A DNA stretch of 64,000 nt from CADCVW01 sp964251385 (GTDB taxonomy: Bacteria; Pseudomonadota; Alphaproteobacteria; Sphingomonadales; Sphingomonadaceae): contig CAXUJK010000001.1 in the NCBI GenBank assembly GCA_964251385.1, forward strand, positions 62,001 to 126,000, written 5' to 3'. A program made the position numbers and the translations under genes. A model generated the notes under the pieces. That model did no database searches. It worked only from the letters and a program-made list of their open reading frames with translations, and was not told the DNA's origin. Each line of letters opens with the position of its first letter. Position 1 is the first letter of the stretch. Shown piece after piece: positions 26,923 through 35,820 of this stretch.

Positions 26923-27040
26923 CGATCGGCTCGGCTATTGGCCAAGCATCGGAAGAAGCGCAACTTTTTGCGTAAAACGCGTGCGCCGCTTCCGGGTCGC
27001 GCAGACCTAATCGGCGTTCCGTTAACGGTTCGTGACGGTT

Positions 27041-27775
27041 CTACCGCACGCGCTTGACGTAGACCGCGCCGCCTTCGCGCTTCTCGGTCGCGAAGTTGGG
27101 TATCGTCTCGATGAGGTCGGGCAGGCGCGAAAAGCCGTAATTGCGCGCGTCGAACGAGGACCGGTTGCCCGCGAGCTTGCCGATCTCGGCGAGGCTGGCG
27201 AACCCGCGCTCGTCGCGCTTGGAGGCGCGAAACGCCGCGCCGAGCAGTTTCAGGACCTCATCGTCGACCTTGAGCTTGGCCTCGGGCGACTCGGTCTGCC
27301 GGATCTCCTCGGGCGCGTCGCGCTCGGCGTCTGCGAGCGCGCCGACGTCGATGAAGCGCGTGCACGCCTGCCGGAACGACACGGGCGTCTTGGCCGCGCC
27401 GAAGCCGTACACGGGCAGTCCGTCCTGCCGGATGCGCATGGCGAGCGCCATGAAATCGCTGTCCGACGACATGATCCCGAACCCGTCCACGCGGCCGCCG
27501 TAAAGCAGGTCCATCGCGTCGATGATCATCTTCATGTCGGTCGCCGACTTGCCCTTGGTCACGTCGAACTGCTGCTGCGGATCGATCGCATGGGCGTGCG
27601 TCATGTCCACCCAGCCCTTGAGCGCGGGCTTGCTCCAGTTGCCGTAGGCGCGGCGCACGTTGACCGTTCCCAGCTCGGCCAGCACGGTCAGGACCGGATC
27701 GAGCGAATCGGGCGATGCGTTGTCCGCGTCGATGAGGAGGGCGATGTTGCGGCTACGGGTGGGCGCTTCGGGCAT
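27041..27775 (-). CDS. NYN-domain putative ribonuclease with C-terminal OST-HTH/LOTUS-like domain
   Basis: The protein has 244 residues. The N-terminal NYN (PIN-like) domain (about 8-150) has the acidic residues expected for a metal-dependent RNase in LLIDADNAS, GKSATDMKMIIDAMDLL and SSDSDF. The C-terminal part (about 165-240) with LLGAAFRASKRDERGFASLAEIGKL...NYGFSRLPDLIE fits an OST-HTH/LOTUS RNA-binding module. The start is the ATG at 27775. LabA/NYN proteins of this type are widespread in proteobacteria; a target RNA is not known. Confidence 0.85.
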   Translation of the reverse strand: MPEAPTRSRNIALLIDADNASPDSLDPVLTVLAELGTVNVRRAYGNWSKPALKGWVDMTHAHAIDPQQQFDVTKGKSATDMKMIIDAMDLLYGGRVDGFGIMSSDSDFMALAMRIRQDGLPVYGFGAAKTPVSFRQACTRFIDVGALADAERDAPEEIRQTESPEAKLKVDDEVLKLLGAAFRASKRDERGFASLAEIGKLAGNRSSFDARNYGFSRLPDLIETIPNFATEKREGGAVYVKRVR

Positions 27776-27786
27776 GGCCCGAACGC

Positions 27787-28635
27787 CTAACGATATTGGG
27801 TGAGGTCGGCCAGCGTAAGCTTGTCGAATCGCGCCGCCCAAGGCGAATCTGGGCTGCGTTCGTCCATCAGATACTCGGGCTTGACCCATTCGATCGCCTT
27901 CATCGATTCGTCCTGCTCGGCGCAGGCGGCGAGCATGTCGACATCGAACGGGCGATCGAAGCTCAGCCCCATGCGCCCGCCCTCGCACCAGCGCACCTTG
28001 CTCGGCATGAAGCCCGCGCCGCCGAGGCTGAGCAGCACCTTGGTGTCGACATCGAGCACGAGCCCGCATTCGAGCTGCGCGCCGGACGCGGACACGTTTC
28101 GAAGCTTGACCTCTGCGAGTTCGGCGTCGGCGTGCAGCGTCGCGCCCCAAACCATCGAACGGCGTTGCGCGCGATCGGCGATCTTGCGCTTCTCCGCGAC
28201 GTCGCGGCGGAAGGTAAACGCGCCGTTCGCCGACCGGCCGATCTCCAGCCCGAACCCGTCGAACTCCAAGCCGACGCGGGCGTCGCGCAGCCAGCGCACG
28301 ATGCAGCGGCCGTCCGTGCCGTCGGGCAGGACGATCGTCACGCGGTCGCCGATGTGCAACTCGACGTCCGTTTCGATCATCGCGCCGTCGGAGCTCAAGT
28401 TGAGCACGACCGTTTCATATTTGGCGCGGCGCACCCCGAGCGTGGTCGACGCCATGATCCCCGGCAGACGATCGCCCGAACGCTGGTGCGTCGTGCGCGA
28501 CGTCTCGCGCTTGACGGGCAGGCCCAGCAGACTCGGACCCACCGAGCTCTTCGCCGCGGCGGGCCGCTTGGGTTCGTTGGTCGACACGGGCGGGTGTTTG
28601 CCGCCGTTCAGGATCGTTGCGCGAAGCTTGTGCAC
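27787..28635 (-). CDS. Protein with two PilZ domains
   Basis: The protein has 282 residues. The GTG start at 28635 is preceded by GGAG. Two PilZ-like barrels are visible: the first (about 68-125) with RRAKYETVVLNLSSDGAMIE, and the second (about 155-235) with RRSMVWGATL...VKLRNVSASGAQLE. The c-di-GMP signature RxxxR...D/NxSxxG is only partly conserved in each copy, so binding is uncertain. It would be a cytoplasmic effector or adaptor for surface behaviour. It ends 12 bases before the NYN gene. Confidence 0.8.
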   Translation of the reverse strand: MHKLRATILNGGKHPPVSTNEPKRPAAAKSSVGPSLLGLPVKRETSRTTHQRSGDRLPGIMASTTLGVRRAKYETVVLNLSSDGAMIETDVELHIGDRVTIVLPDGTDGRCIVRWLRDARVGLEFDGFGLEIGRSANGAFTFRRDVAEKRKIADRAQRRSMVWGATLHADAELAEVKLRNVSASGAQLECGLVLDVDTKVLLSLGGAGFMPSKVRWCEGGRMGLSFDRPFDVDMLAACAEQDESMKAIEWVKPEYLMDERSPDSPWAARFDKLTLADLTQYR

Positions 28636-28689
28636 GGGAACTCCGGGTTGGACCGGGGAGCCGTACGCGCGCAGTGGTTAGCAAAGCGC

Positions 28690-29340
28690 TTACGACGTTC
28701 GCGCCGCCTCGGCGAACAGCCCGCTGGTCTCGTCGAAAAGCTGCAGCCCGCCGTCCGCGATCGCGAAATAGGCGCCGTGCAGCTTGAGCGCTCCCCCCGC
28801 CTCTCCGTCGCGGACCCAGGGGAAGCTGCGCAGGTTTGCCAGGCTGACCTTGACCGCCTCGTGCTCCATCGCCTCGCGGGCATGCGCCTCGAGGTCCGCG
28901 CCGTAGTCGATGAGCACCTTTTCCCGTGCGGCCCCCAACATCGAGATCCAGCGCGCGATGAATCCGCCTTCGCCGTCCGCCGCGTCCGCGAACTGCCCGG
29001 TCAGCACGGCCGCGCACCCGCCACACTGACCGTGGCCCAGCACGATGATCTCCTCGACCCGCAACTGCGTCACCGCGAACTCGAGCGCGGCGGACACGCC
29101 GTGAAACCCGCCGCCACGTTCGTACGGCGGCACGAGCGCGGCGACGTTGCGCACGACGAACATCTCGCCGGGCGAGGCATCGAAGATCTGGCTCGGGTCG
29201 ACGCGGCTGTCCGAACAGGCGATGACCATGACCTTGGGAGACTGCCCTTCCGCGAGCCGCGTCCAGCGATCGCGTTCGCGTGCCCATCCCGAGTCACGGA
29301 ACCGGTGGTAGCCGGCGATGAGTGCGTCGAAGTCAGCCAT
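28690..29340 (-). CDS. can: Beta-class carbonic anhydrase
   Basis: The protein has 216 residues. It catalyses reversible CO2 hydration. Zinc ligands Cys42, His103 and Cys106 are present (ACSDSRVDP and GHGQCGGC), with the Asp44-Arg46 dyad that gates the active site. The ATG at 29340 is the start that precedes the family sequence. It is divergent from lipA with 65 bases between starts. Confidence 0.94.
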   Translation of the reverse strand: MADFDALIAGYHRFRDSGWARERDRWTRLAEGQSPKVMVIACSDSRVDPSQIFDASPGEMFVVRNVAALVPPYERGGGFHGVSAALEFAVTQLRVEEIIVLGHGQCGGCAAVLTGQFADAADGEGGFIARWISMLGAAREKVLIDYGADLEAHAREAMEHEAVKVSLANLRSFPWVRDGEAGGALKLHGAYFAIADGGLQLFDETSGLFAEAARTS

Positions 29341-29405
29341 GGCGTTCGGGTAACGCGCCCAGGCAAGCACTGGCAAGGGGAGGGGGCAGTCGCTATCTGC
29401 GGAGC

Positions 29406-30365
29406 ATGAACGAAGTCCTCCCGATCGTCGCGCCCCGCGTCCGCAAGCCCGACTGGATTCGGGTAAAAGCCCCGGTCGGTTCCGCTTTCGCCGAAACCAA
29501 GGCGATGATGCGTCGGCTCAACCTCACCACCGTGTGCGAGGAAGCGGCGTGCCCGAACATCGGCGAGTGCTGGACCAAGAAGCACGCCACCGTGATGATC
29601 CTGGGCGACACGTGCACCCGGGCCTGCGCGTTCTGCAACGTCAAGACGGGCATGCCCCGCGCGGTCGACTCGGCCGAGCCCGAGAACCTGGCCATCGCGG
29701 CGGCCGAACTCGGGCTGGAACACATCGTCGTGACGTCGGTCGACCGCGACGATCTCGTCGACGGCGGCGCGTCGCAATTCGTAAGGGTCATTCAGGCGCT
29801 GCGCCGCAACACGCCGCGCACGACGATCGAGATCCTGACGCCCGACTTCCGCAACAAGGCGCAAGCGGCGATCGAGAGCATCGTCGAGGCGCGGCCCGAC
29901 GTCTACAACCACAATCTCGAAACCGTGCCCCGGCTATATCCGACGATCCGTCCGGGGGCGCGCTACTACGCGTCGCTGCGCCTGCTCGAGAGCGTCAAGC
30001 GCCACGATCCGACGATCTTTACGAAGTCGGGCGTAATGGTCGGGCTCGGCGAGGAGCGGCTCGAAGTGCATCAGGTGATGGACGACATGCGCTCGGCCGA
30101 CATCGATTTCCTGACCATGGGCCAGTATCTGCAGCCGACGCCGCGGCATGCCAAGGTGCAGGCGTTCGTCGAACCCGCCACCTTCAACGCCTACGCCTCG
30201 ATCGCGCGCGCAAAAGGTTTTCTGCTGGTGGCGGCGAGCCCGCTGACGCGGTCGAGCTACCATGCCGGCGCCGATTTCGCGCGCATGAAGGCGGCGCGCG
30301 AAGCGACGATAGCACCGGTCAAAGGCGGCAAGGTCATCGCGATCACGCCGGACGTCCGCGCCTGA
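29406..30365 (+). CDS. lipA: Lipoyl synthase
   Basis: The protein has 319 residues. This radical-SAM enzyme inserts two sulfurs into protein-bound octanoyl groups to make lipoyl cofactors. Cys44, Cys49 and Cys55 bind the auxiliary [4Fe-4S] cluster that is consumed as sulfur donor; Cys70, Cys74 and Cys77 (CTRACAFC) bind the radical-SAM cluster. The C-terminal RSSYHA motif, which supplies the serine ligand of the auxiliary cluster, is intact. The start is the ATG at 29406. The next gene follows its stop codon directly. Confidence 0.97.
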   Translation: MNEVLPIVAPRVRKPDWIRVKAPVGSAFAETKAMMRRLNLTTVCEEAACPNIGECWTKKHATVMILGDTCTRACAFCNVKTGMPRAVDSAEPENLAIAAAELGLEHIVVTSVDRDDLVDGGASQFVRVIQALRRNTPRTTIEILTPDFRNKAQAAIESIVEARPDVYNHNLETVPRLYPTIRPGARYYASLRLLESVKRHDPTIFTKSGVMVGLGEERLEVHQVMDDMRSADIDFLTMGQYLQPTPRHAKVQAFVEPATFNAYASIARAKGFLLVAASPLTRSSYHAGADFARMKAAREATIAPVKGGKVIAITPDVRA

Positions 30366-30863
30366 ATGCCTCGGCACAGCGAAACGCGCACGCTGCCGTA
30401 CCGGCCGGAGCAGATGTTCGACCTCGTCGCCGACATCGCGCGCTATCCCGAGTTCCTGCCGTGGGTGTCCGCCGCGCGTGTCCGGCCCGACGGAAGCGGT
30501 GACGTCTTGGCCGACCTCGTCATCGGCTTCGGCGGCTTGAAGGAAAAGTTCACGTCCCGCGTCGTCAGGCAGCGGCCTGGGCGGCTGAGCGTCGATTACG
30601 TCAGCGGTCCGCTCAGATTCCTGCGCAACGACTGGACGTTCGAACCCGACGGCGCGGGCGGTTGCGCGCTGGGCTTCCGCGTCGACTTCGCGTTCAAGTC
30701 GCGCGTCCTCGAAGCCTTGGCGGGCCGCGTGTTCGACCGGGCGCTCCGCCACATGATCGCCGCGTTCGAGGCGCGCGCCGCGCACCTTTACGCCGACACG
30801 CTCTACGGTGTCGGCGCGGGCGCGTCGGGCATCAGCAGGTCGAGCGCGCACAGCGCCGCCTGA
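30366..30863 (+). CDS. ratA: RatA/COQ10-family START-like protein
   Basis: The protein has 165 residues. It belongs to the Coq10/RatA group of START-fold proteins: PYRPEQMFDLVADIARYPEFLPWVSAARV at the start and a C-terminal helix FDRALRHMIAAFEARAAHLY. In alphaproteobacteria it commonly follows lipA and probably handles ubiquinone or other lipids, although it is often labelled a ribosome-association toxin. The ATG directly follows the lipA stop. Its last 61 bases overlap the convergent cinA-type gene. Confidence 0.88.
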   Translation: MPRHSETRTLPYRPEQMFDLVADIARYPEFLPWVSAARVRPDGSGDVLADLVIGFGGLKEKFTSRVVRQRPGRLSVDYVSGPLRFLRNDWTFEPDGAGGCALGFRVDFAFKSRVLEALAGRVFDRALRHMIAAFEARAAHLYADTLYGVGAGASGISRSSAHSAA

Positions 30864-31333
30864 AACCGGATTTCCGCGCGGCCGAGGTCGCCGAATTCCT
30901 TTTTATCCGCGACGACGCGATCCGGTCTGCCGCCCCGTTCCGCGCGCGCGAACACCACGGTGCCGACGGGTTTGTGCGGGCTGCCCCCACCCGGACCCGC
31001 GATGCCGGTGATCGCGACCACGACGTCGGCGGCGGAGCGCGTCAGTCCGCCCTGCGCCATCGCCCACGCGGTCGCGATGGAAACCGCGCCGAACGTCTCG
31101 ATCACGTCGCGGCTGACCCCCGCGAAAGCCATCTTGGCCTCGTCGGCATAGGTGATGAACCCACCTTCGAACACCGACGAACAGCCCGGCACTTCGGTGA
31201 TCGCCGCACCGACCAGCCCGCCCGTGCAGCTTTCCACGACCGCCATCCTGCGGCCGATGGCGGCGTTGGCGGCGACGACCTCGCGCGCCTTGTCGACCAG
31301 CCGCGCGGGAAGTCCGTTATCGTCGCTGCTCAT
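30803..31333 (-). CDS. pncC: CinA-family nicotinamide-nucleotide amidohydrolase (PncC)
   Basis: The protein has 176 residues, the single-domain CinA C-terminal form. It deamidates nicotinamide mononucleotide to nicotinate mononucleotide in NAD recycling. Family motifs are VVESCTGGLVGAAITEVPGCSSVFEGGFITY and TGIAGPGGGSPHKPVGTV, which hold the catalytic Ser/Thr and substrate loop. It is coupled to ispDF by a 4-base overlap and runs convergent into ratA. Confidence 0.92.
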   Translation of the reverse strand: MSSDDNGLPARLVDKAREVVAANAAIGRRMAVVESCTGGLVGAAITEVPGCSSVFEGGFITYADEAKMAFAGVSRDVIETFGAVSIATAWAMAQGGLTRSAADVVVAITGIAGPGGGSPHKPVGTVVFARAERGGRPDRVVADKKEFGDLGRAEIRFQAALCALDLLMPDAPAPTP

Positions 31334-32469
31334 GGCGTCCTCACGCTCGCCACCGCCTGCGCGGCGATGCCCTCGCCCCGGCCGGTGAAGCCGAGCCGCT
31401 CCGTCGTCGTCGCCTTGACGCTCACTTGCCCGATGCCCAGCCCCAGCATGTCGGCCACCGCGGCGCGCATGGCGTCGCGGTGCGGGCCGATCTTGGGGGC
31501 CTCGCAGATGATCGTCACGTCGACATGATCGATCACGCCTCCGCGCGCGTGCACCAGATCGCGCGCATGTTCCAGGAACAGATGCGACGCCGCGCCGCGC
31601 CAACGTTCGTCGGACGGCGGAAAGTGCGACCCGATGTCTCCGTCGGCGATCGTCCCCAACAAAGCGTCGGTCAAAGCGTGCAACGCGACATCCGCGTCGC
31701 TGTGTCCGGTCAGGCCGCGATCGTGCGGAACAGTGATGCCGCCGATGGTGAGCGGTCCCGGCCCTTCGAAGGCGTGGACGTCGAAGCCGAGCCCAATGCG
31801 CGGGACGAGACGGCCGCGCAAGGCGTCGGCGGCGCGCGCGACGTCGGCGGGGTAGGTCAGTTTGGCCAGCGCCTCGTCGCCGGCGACGGTGGCGACCGAC
31901 ACGCCCGTCGCGCGCAGCAGGCTCGCGTCGTCGGTGGCATCGTTGGTCAGCGCGGTGCGGTGCGCGGACCAGATCGCGGGGAAACGGAACGCTTGCGGCG
32001 TCTGCACTCGGACGAGATCGCCGCGATCGACGGGATCGCCCACGACGTCGCCGCCCCGCGCGAGCGTGTCCGCGACGGGCAGCACGGGCACCACGCCCGC
32101 GTGCGCGTCGAGCGCCGCGAGCAGGCGATCGACAACGCCCGGCGGACAGAAGGGGCGTGCGGCGTCGTGGATCAGAACGCGGTCGGGAGTGCCGATCGCG
32201 GCGAGGCCGGCGCGCACCGAGCCTTGCCGGGTCTCGGCGCCGATGATCGGCCTGCCGACGTCGAGCCCGTGCAGCGCCCGTTCGAACGGGCGGTGCTGCC
32301 CGTCGCCGATTACCACACGCACGGCGTCGATCGACGCATGGCCGATCAGCGCTTCGACCGCGTGCCGCAGCACGGGTTTGCCGCCGACGGTCGCGTATTG
32401 CTTGGGACCGCCCGCGTCGGCCCGCGTGCCCGTTCCGGCTGCGACGATGAGGGCGATGGTCGACGGCAC
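31330..32469 (-). CDS. ispDF: Bifunctional IspD/IspF of the MEP isoprenoid pathway
   Basis: The protein has 379 residues. The N-terminal IspD part (about 1-220) makes CDP-methylerythritol, with ALIVAAGTGTR and LIHDAARPF. The C-terminal IspF part (about 222-379) forms the cyclic diphosphate, with GLGFDVHAF and GHSDADV metal ligands and KATTTERLGFTGRGEG. The fused form is common in alphaproteobacteria. I favour the GTG at 32469, where IspD sequence begins; an in-frame ATG lies at 32505. dxr of the same pathway is at 61372. Confidence 0.95.
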   Translation of the reverse strand: MPSTIALIVAAGTGTRADAGGPKQYATVGGKPVLRHAVEALIGHASIDAVRVVIGDGQHRPFERALHGLDVGRPIIGAETRQGSVRAGLAAIGTPDRVLIHDAARPFCPPGVVDRLLAALDAHAGVVPVLPVADTLARGGDVVGDPVDRGDLVRVQTPQAFRFPAIWSAHRTALTNDATDDASLLRATGVSVATVAGDEALAKLTYPADVARAADALRGRLVPRIGLGFDVHAFEGPGPLTIGGITVPHDRGLTGHSDADVALHALTDALLGTIADGDIGSHFPPSDERWRGAASHLFLEHARDLVHARGGVIDHVDVTIICEAPKIGPHRDAMRAAVADMLGLGIGQVSVKATTTERLGFTGRGEGIAAQAVASVRTP

Positions 32470-32531
32470 CCGCGCGCTGTAGCGGCAAGCGAACTTGCCC
32501 GCCACTCCCGCGCGCTGCTATCCCCGGGGGC

Positions 32532-33530
32532 ATGCCGCGCCTCAAACCCATCCACGTCGGACCCGTCCGGATCGAAAATCCCGTGATCCTGGCACCCATG
32601 ACAGGCGTCACCGATCGCCCGTTCCGCCGCATCGTCAAGCGCTACGGCGCGGGGCTGACCGTTACCGAGATGATCGCGTCGCAGGCCATGATCCGCGAGA
32701 CGCGCCAATCGCTGCAGAAGGCGGCGTGGGACCCGATCGAAGACCCGGTGTCGATGCAGCTCGCGGGATGTTCGCCGAACGAGATGGCGGAAGCCGCGAA
32801 GCTCAACGCCGACCGCGGCGCGGCGATCATCGACATCAACATGGGCTGCCCGGTCAAGAAAGTGGTCAACGGCGACGCGGGCTCCGCGTTGATGCGCGAT
32901 CTCAGGCTCGCCGCGCAGATCGTCGATGCGACCGTAAAAGCGGTCGACGTGCCCGTAACGCTCAAGATGCGCATGGGCTGGTGCCACGACAGCCTGAACG
33001 CGCCCGAGCTCGCCCGCATCGCGGAGGATCTCGGCGTTCGCATGATTACGGTGCACGGCCGCACCCGCAACCAGATGTATAAGGGCGAGGCCGACTGGGC
33101 CTTCGTACGGCGCGTCAAGGACGCGGTGTCGATCCCGGTCATCGTCAACGGCGATATCTGCTCGCTGGACGACGTCGACGCGGCGCTGGCGCAGTCGGGC
33201 GCGGACGGGATCATGATCGGACGGGGCGCATACGGCCGTCCGTGGCTGCTCGCGCAAGCATCGGACTGGCTGGCGCACGGCCGCGTCCGCCCCGATCCCG
33301 GCATCGACGAGCAGTACGCGCTCATCGTCGCGCACTACCGCGACATGCTGGGCCATTATGGCGAGGTCACGGGCGTCAACCTGTTCCGCAAGCATGTCGG
33401 CTGGTACACCAAAGGCCTGACCGGATCGGCCGAGTTCCGCAACGCCGTCAATCAGGAGCCGAGCTCGGCCAAGGTGCTGTTGATGCTCGCGCGCTTCTAC
33501 GAACCCTGGCTGCAGCGCGCGGCCGCTTAG
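32532..33530 (+). CDS. dusB: tRNA-dihydrouridine synthase B
   Basis: The protein has 332 residues. This FMN enzyme reduces uridine in tRNA D-loops. The TIM barrel has APMTGVTDRPFR, the catalytic Cys106 in DINMGCPVKK, KMRMGW, the tRNA/FMN His in TVHGRTRNQMY and IGRGAYGRPW. In alphaproteobacteria the gene usually precedes nitrogen-regulation genes, and here ntrY follows. A hairpin sits over its stop codon. Confidence 0.95.
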   Translation: MPRLKPIHVGPVRIENPVILAPMTGVTDRPFRRIVKRYGAGLTVTEMIASQAMIRETRQSLQKAAWDPIEDPVSMQLAGCSPNEMAEAAKLNADRGAAIIDINMGCPVKKVVNGDAGSALMRDLRLAAQIVDATVKAVDVPVTLKMRMGWCHDSLNAPELARIAEDLGVRMITVHGRTRNQMYKGEADWAFVRRVKDAVSIPVIVNGDICSLDDVDAALAQSGADGIMIGRGAYGRPWLLAQASDWLAHGRVRPDPGIDEQYALIVAHYRDMLGHYGEVTGVNLFRKHVGWYTKGLTGSAEFRNAVNQEPSSAKVLLMLARFYEPWLQRAAA

Positions 33531-33546
33531 GGCCCGGACCCTAAGC
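33525..33546 (+). terminator. Hairpin over the dusB stop codon
   Basis: GCTTAGGG pairs with CCCTAAGC around a 6-base loop; the stem contains the dusB TAG stop. There is no T-run, so it may be a weak attenuator or mRNA processing site that lowers readthrough into ntrY rather than a full terminator. Confidence 0.4.
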
Positions 33547-33594
33547 CACACATAACTGTGTTCTTTGCGCAACAGGCTTGCTAGCTTGAGCGCG

Positions 33595-35820
33595 ATGGAT
33601 GCCGTCACTACCGCGAGCGTCGACGCACAGCCCGCTTGGGAACGCCTGAGGGGCGGCCGCCTGATGCGGGTCGTCGAGATCGCGACGGTGCTCGCGCTCA
33701 TCGGCATGATCGCGCTCAGCTATGTCGTGCTGACGAATTCGGACACGTCGCTCGCGCTGCTCACGCCTCCGGTCGTCGCGCTCCTGCTCGTCGCGAACCT
33801 CGTCCCGGCAATGGGCCTGATGGTCCTGGTCGCGCGCCGCCTCGCCCGCGCACGTGCCGAGCGATCCGAGATCGGGGGGCGGGGACGGCTGCACACGCGG
33901 CTGGTCGCGTTGTTCTCTATTCTGGCCGCCGTCCCGACCGTCCTGGTCGTCATCTTCGCATCGTTGCTGTTCCAAAGCGGCGTGCGCTTCTGGTTCTCCG
34001 ACGACGCGCGCACGGTGCTGAGCAACGCGGCGGGCGTCGCGAGCGTGTACCGCGAGGAAAACCTGACGCGCATCCGCAACGACGCGGAAGCCATGGGTCA
34101 GGACACGGTGCGCCTGATCAACGGTCTCGGACTGGAGAGCCAGGCCTTTTCCGACGAGTTCCTCATCCAGAAGATCCTGCGTCAGTTGAGCGAAGCCGCG
34201 GTGGTGACGGTCAGCGCCCAAGGGATTCCGCAAAGCCAGGTCGTGGTCGATCTGGACGCGCGCCCGCTCGAACAGCGAATGACGGCCGGAGCGCTGACGA
34301 AGCTGCGCGCGGGCGAGACGATCGTCGCGTCGGACAACGGCGACCGGGTCGAGGCCGTCATCCGTCTCGATCCCGTGGCCGACGTGTACCTCTACGTGTC
34401 GCGCCGCGTGAACCCGGCCGTGCTCGCGTCCATCGAACGATCGAGCAAGGCGGCGAGCGACTACCAGGCCACGCTCGACCGTTCCCGCGCGCTGCAGTTC
34501 CGCTTCAACGCCGTCCTGCTCCTCGTCTCGCTGCTCATCGTCGCCCTGTCGATCTGGATCGCGCTCGCGCTCGCCGACCGGCTCGTCCGCCCGGTCGGCG
34601 CGCTCGTAGGCGCGGCGCGGCGGGTGACCGCGGGGGACCTGACCGCGCGCGTGCCCGTCGGCAACGCGCGCGACGAAGTCGGCACGCTGGGCGATGCGTT
34701 CAACAACATGACGCAGCGGCTGGAGGAGCAGACGGGCGCGCTCGTCGCCGCCAACAGCCAGCTCGACACGCGCCGCGCGTTCACCGAGGCCGTGCTGTCG
34801 GGCGTCACCGCGGGCGTGCTGTCGATCGACGACGCGCGCTGCATCCGCCTCATCAACAAGTCGGCGGAAGATCTGCTCAAATCCGGCGAGGACAATCCTG
34901 TCGGCCGTACGCTCGGCGACCTCGCGCCCGAACTCGACGAGTTCGTCGCGGGCGACGCGCGCGAGGCGACGGTCGAAATATCGCAAGGCGGCGAGCCGCG
35001 CACGCTCGCGGTCAAGCGCGTACGTGTGACGGGCGGACACGTGCTCACGTTCGACGACATAACCAACCAGCTTCTCGACCAGCGCCAGGCCGCATGGTCC
35101 GACGTCGCGCGTCGCATCGCGCACGAGATCAAGAACCCGCTGACCCCCATCCAGCTTGCCGCCGAGCGGCTGCAGCGACGCTATGGCAGCCAGATCACGA
35201 ACGAACCCGAGACATTCGAGCGCCTGACGCAGACGATCGTGCGCCAGGTCGGCGACCTGCGCCGCATGGTCGACGAGTTCTCCGGTTTCGCCAGAATGCC
35301 CAAACCGGTGTTTCGAGAGGAGAACCTGGCCGACGTCGCGCGCGAAACGCTGTTCCTGCACGAAGTCGCGCACCCCGGCATCCGCTTCGCCATGGACGCG
35401 CCCGAAGGCGGCGTACCCCTGTTCTGTGACCGCCAACAGATCAGCCAGGCGTTGACAAACCTCGTGAAGAACGCGGTCGAAGCCATTGAAGCACAACGAT
35501 CGAAGACGACGCGCGACGGGGGCGAGGCGATCGCGATGCGCGTCGCGGAGGAAGACGAGTGCGTCGTTCTCGAAGTCTCCGACACGGGCGTCGGCCTCCC
35601 CGCCGACCGCGCGCGCATGACCGAACCTTACATGACGACGCGCGTCCGCGGCACGGGGCTCGGGCTCGCGATCGTCAAGAAGATCGTCGAGGAGCATTGC
35701 GGCGACATGCGCTTCAACGATCGGGCGGGCGGGGGCAGTCACGTGCGCATCGGGTTCGACGTCGCGCGCCTGGCGCGGCTTGCCGCCGGCGAGACACATT
35801 CGAAAATGCAGGAGGTCTGA
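33595..35820 (+). CDS. ntrY: Sensor histidine kinase NtrY
   Basis: The protein has 741 residues. Three membrane segments lie in the first 130 residues and another near 300-325, enclosing a periplasmic domain. HAMP (about 325-380), PAS (about 395-480), HisKA with phospho-acceptor His510 (IAHEIKNPLTPIQLAAERL) and a HATPase domain (NLVKNAVEAIE, DTGVGLP, GTGLGLAIVKK) follow. It phosphorylates NtrX and controls nitrogen, redox or envelope genes in alphaproteobacteria. The ATG at 33595 is preferred over a TTG at 33565. It overlaps ntrX by one base. Confidence 0.94.
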   Translation: MDAVTTASVDAQPAWERLRGGRLMRVVEIATVLALIGMIALSYVVLTNSDTSLALLTPPVVALLLVANLVPAMGLMVLVARRLARARAERSEIGGRGRLHTRLVALFSILAAVPTVLVVIFASLLFQSGVRFWFSDDARTVLSNAAGVASVYREENLTRIRNDAEAMGQDTVRLINGLGLESQAFSDEFLIQKILRQLSEAAVVTVSAQGIPQSQVVVDLDARPLEQRMTAGALTKLRAGETIVASDNGDRVEAVIRLDPVADVYLYVSRRVNPAVLASIERSSKAASDYQATLDRSRALQFRFNAVLLLVSLLIVALSIWIALALADRLVRPVGALVGAARRVTAGDLTARVPVGNARDEVGTLGDAFNNMTQRLEEQTGALVAANSQLDTRRAFTEAVLSGVTAGVLSIDDARCIRLINKSAEDLLKSGEDNPVGRTLGDLAPELDEFVAGDAREATVEISQGGEPRTLAVKRVRVTGGHVLTFDDITNQLLDQRQAAWSDVARRIAHEIKNPLTPIQLAAERLQRRYGSQITNEPETFERLTQTIVRQVGDLRRMVDEFSGFARMPKPVFREENLADVARETLFLHEVAHPGIRFAMDAPEGGVPLFCDRQQISQALTNLVKNAVEAIEAQRSKTTRDGGEAIAMRVAEEDECVVLEVSDTGVGLPADRARMTEPYMTTRVRGTGLGLAIVKKIVEEHCGDMRFNDRAGGGSHVRIGFDVARLARLAAGETHSKMQEV

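Noticed and set aside
33541..35799. A 752-codon minus-strand frame opposite ntrY
   Set aside because: It is a codon-bias shadow of ntrY in G+C-rich DNA, rich in Arg/His/Asp with no recognisable fold.
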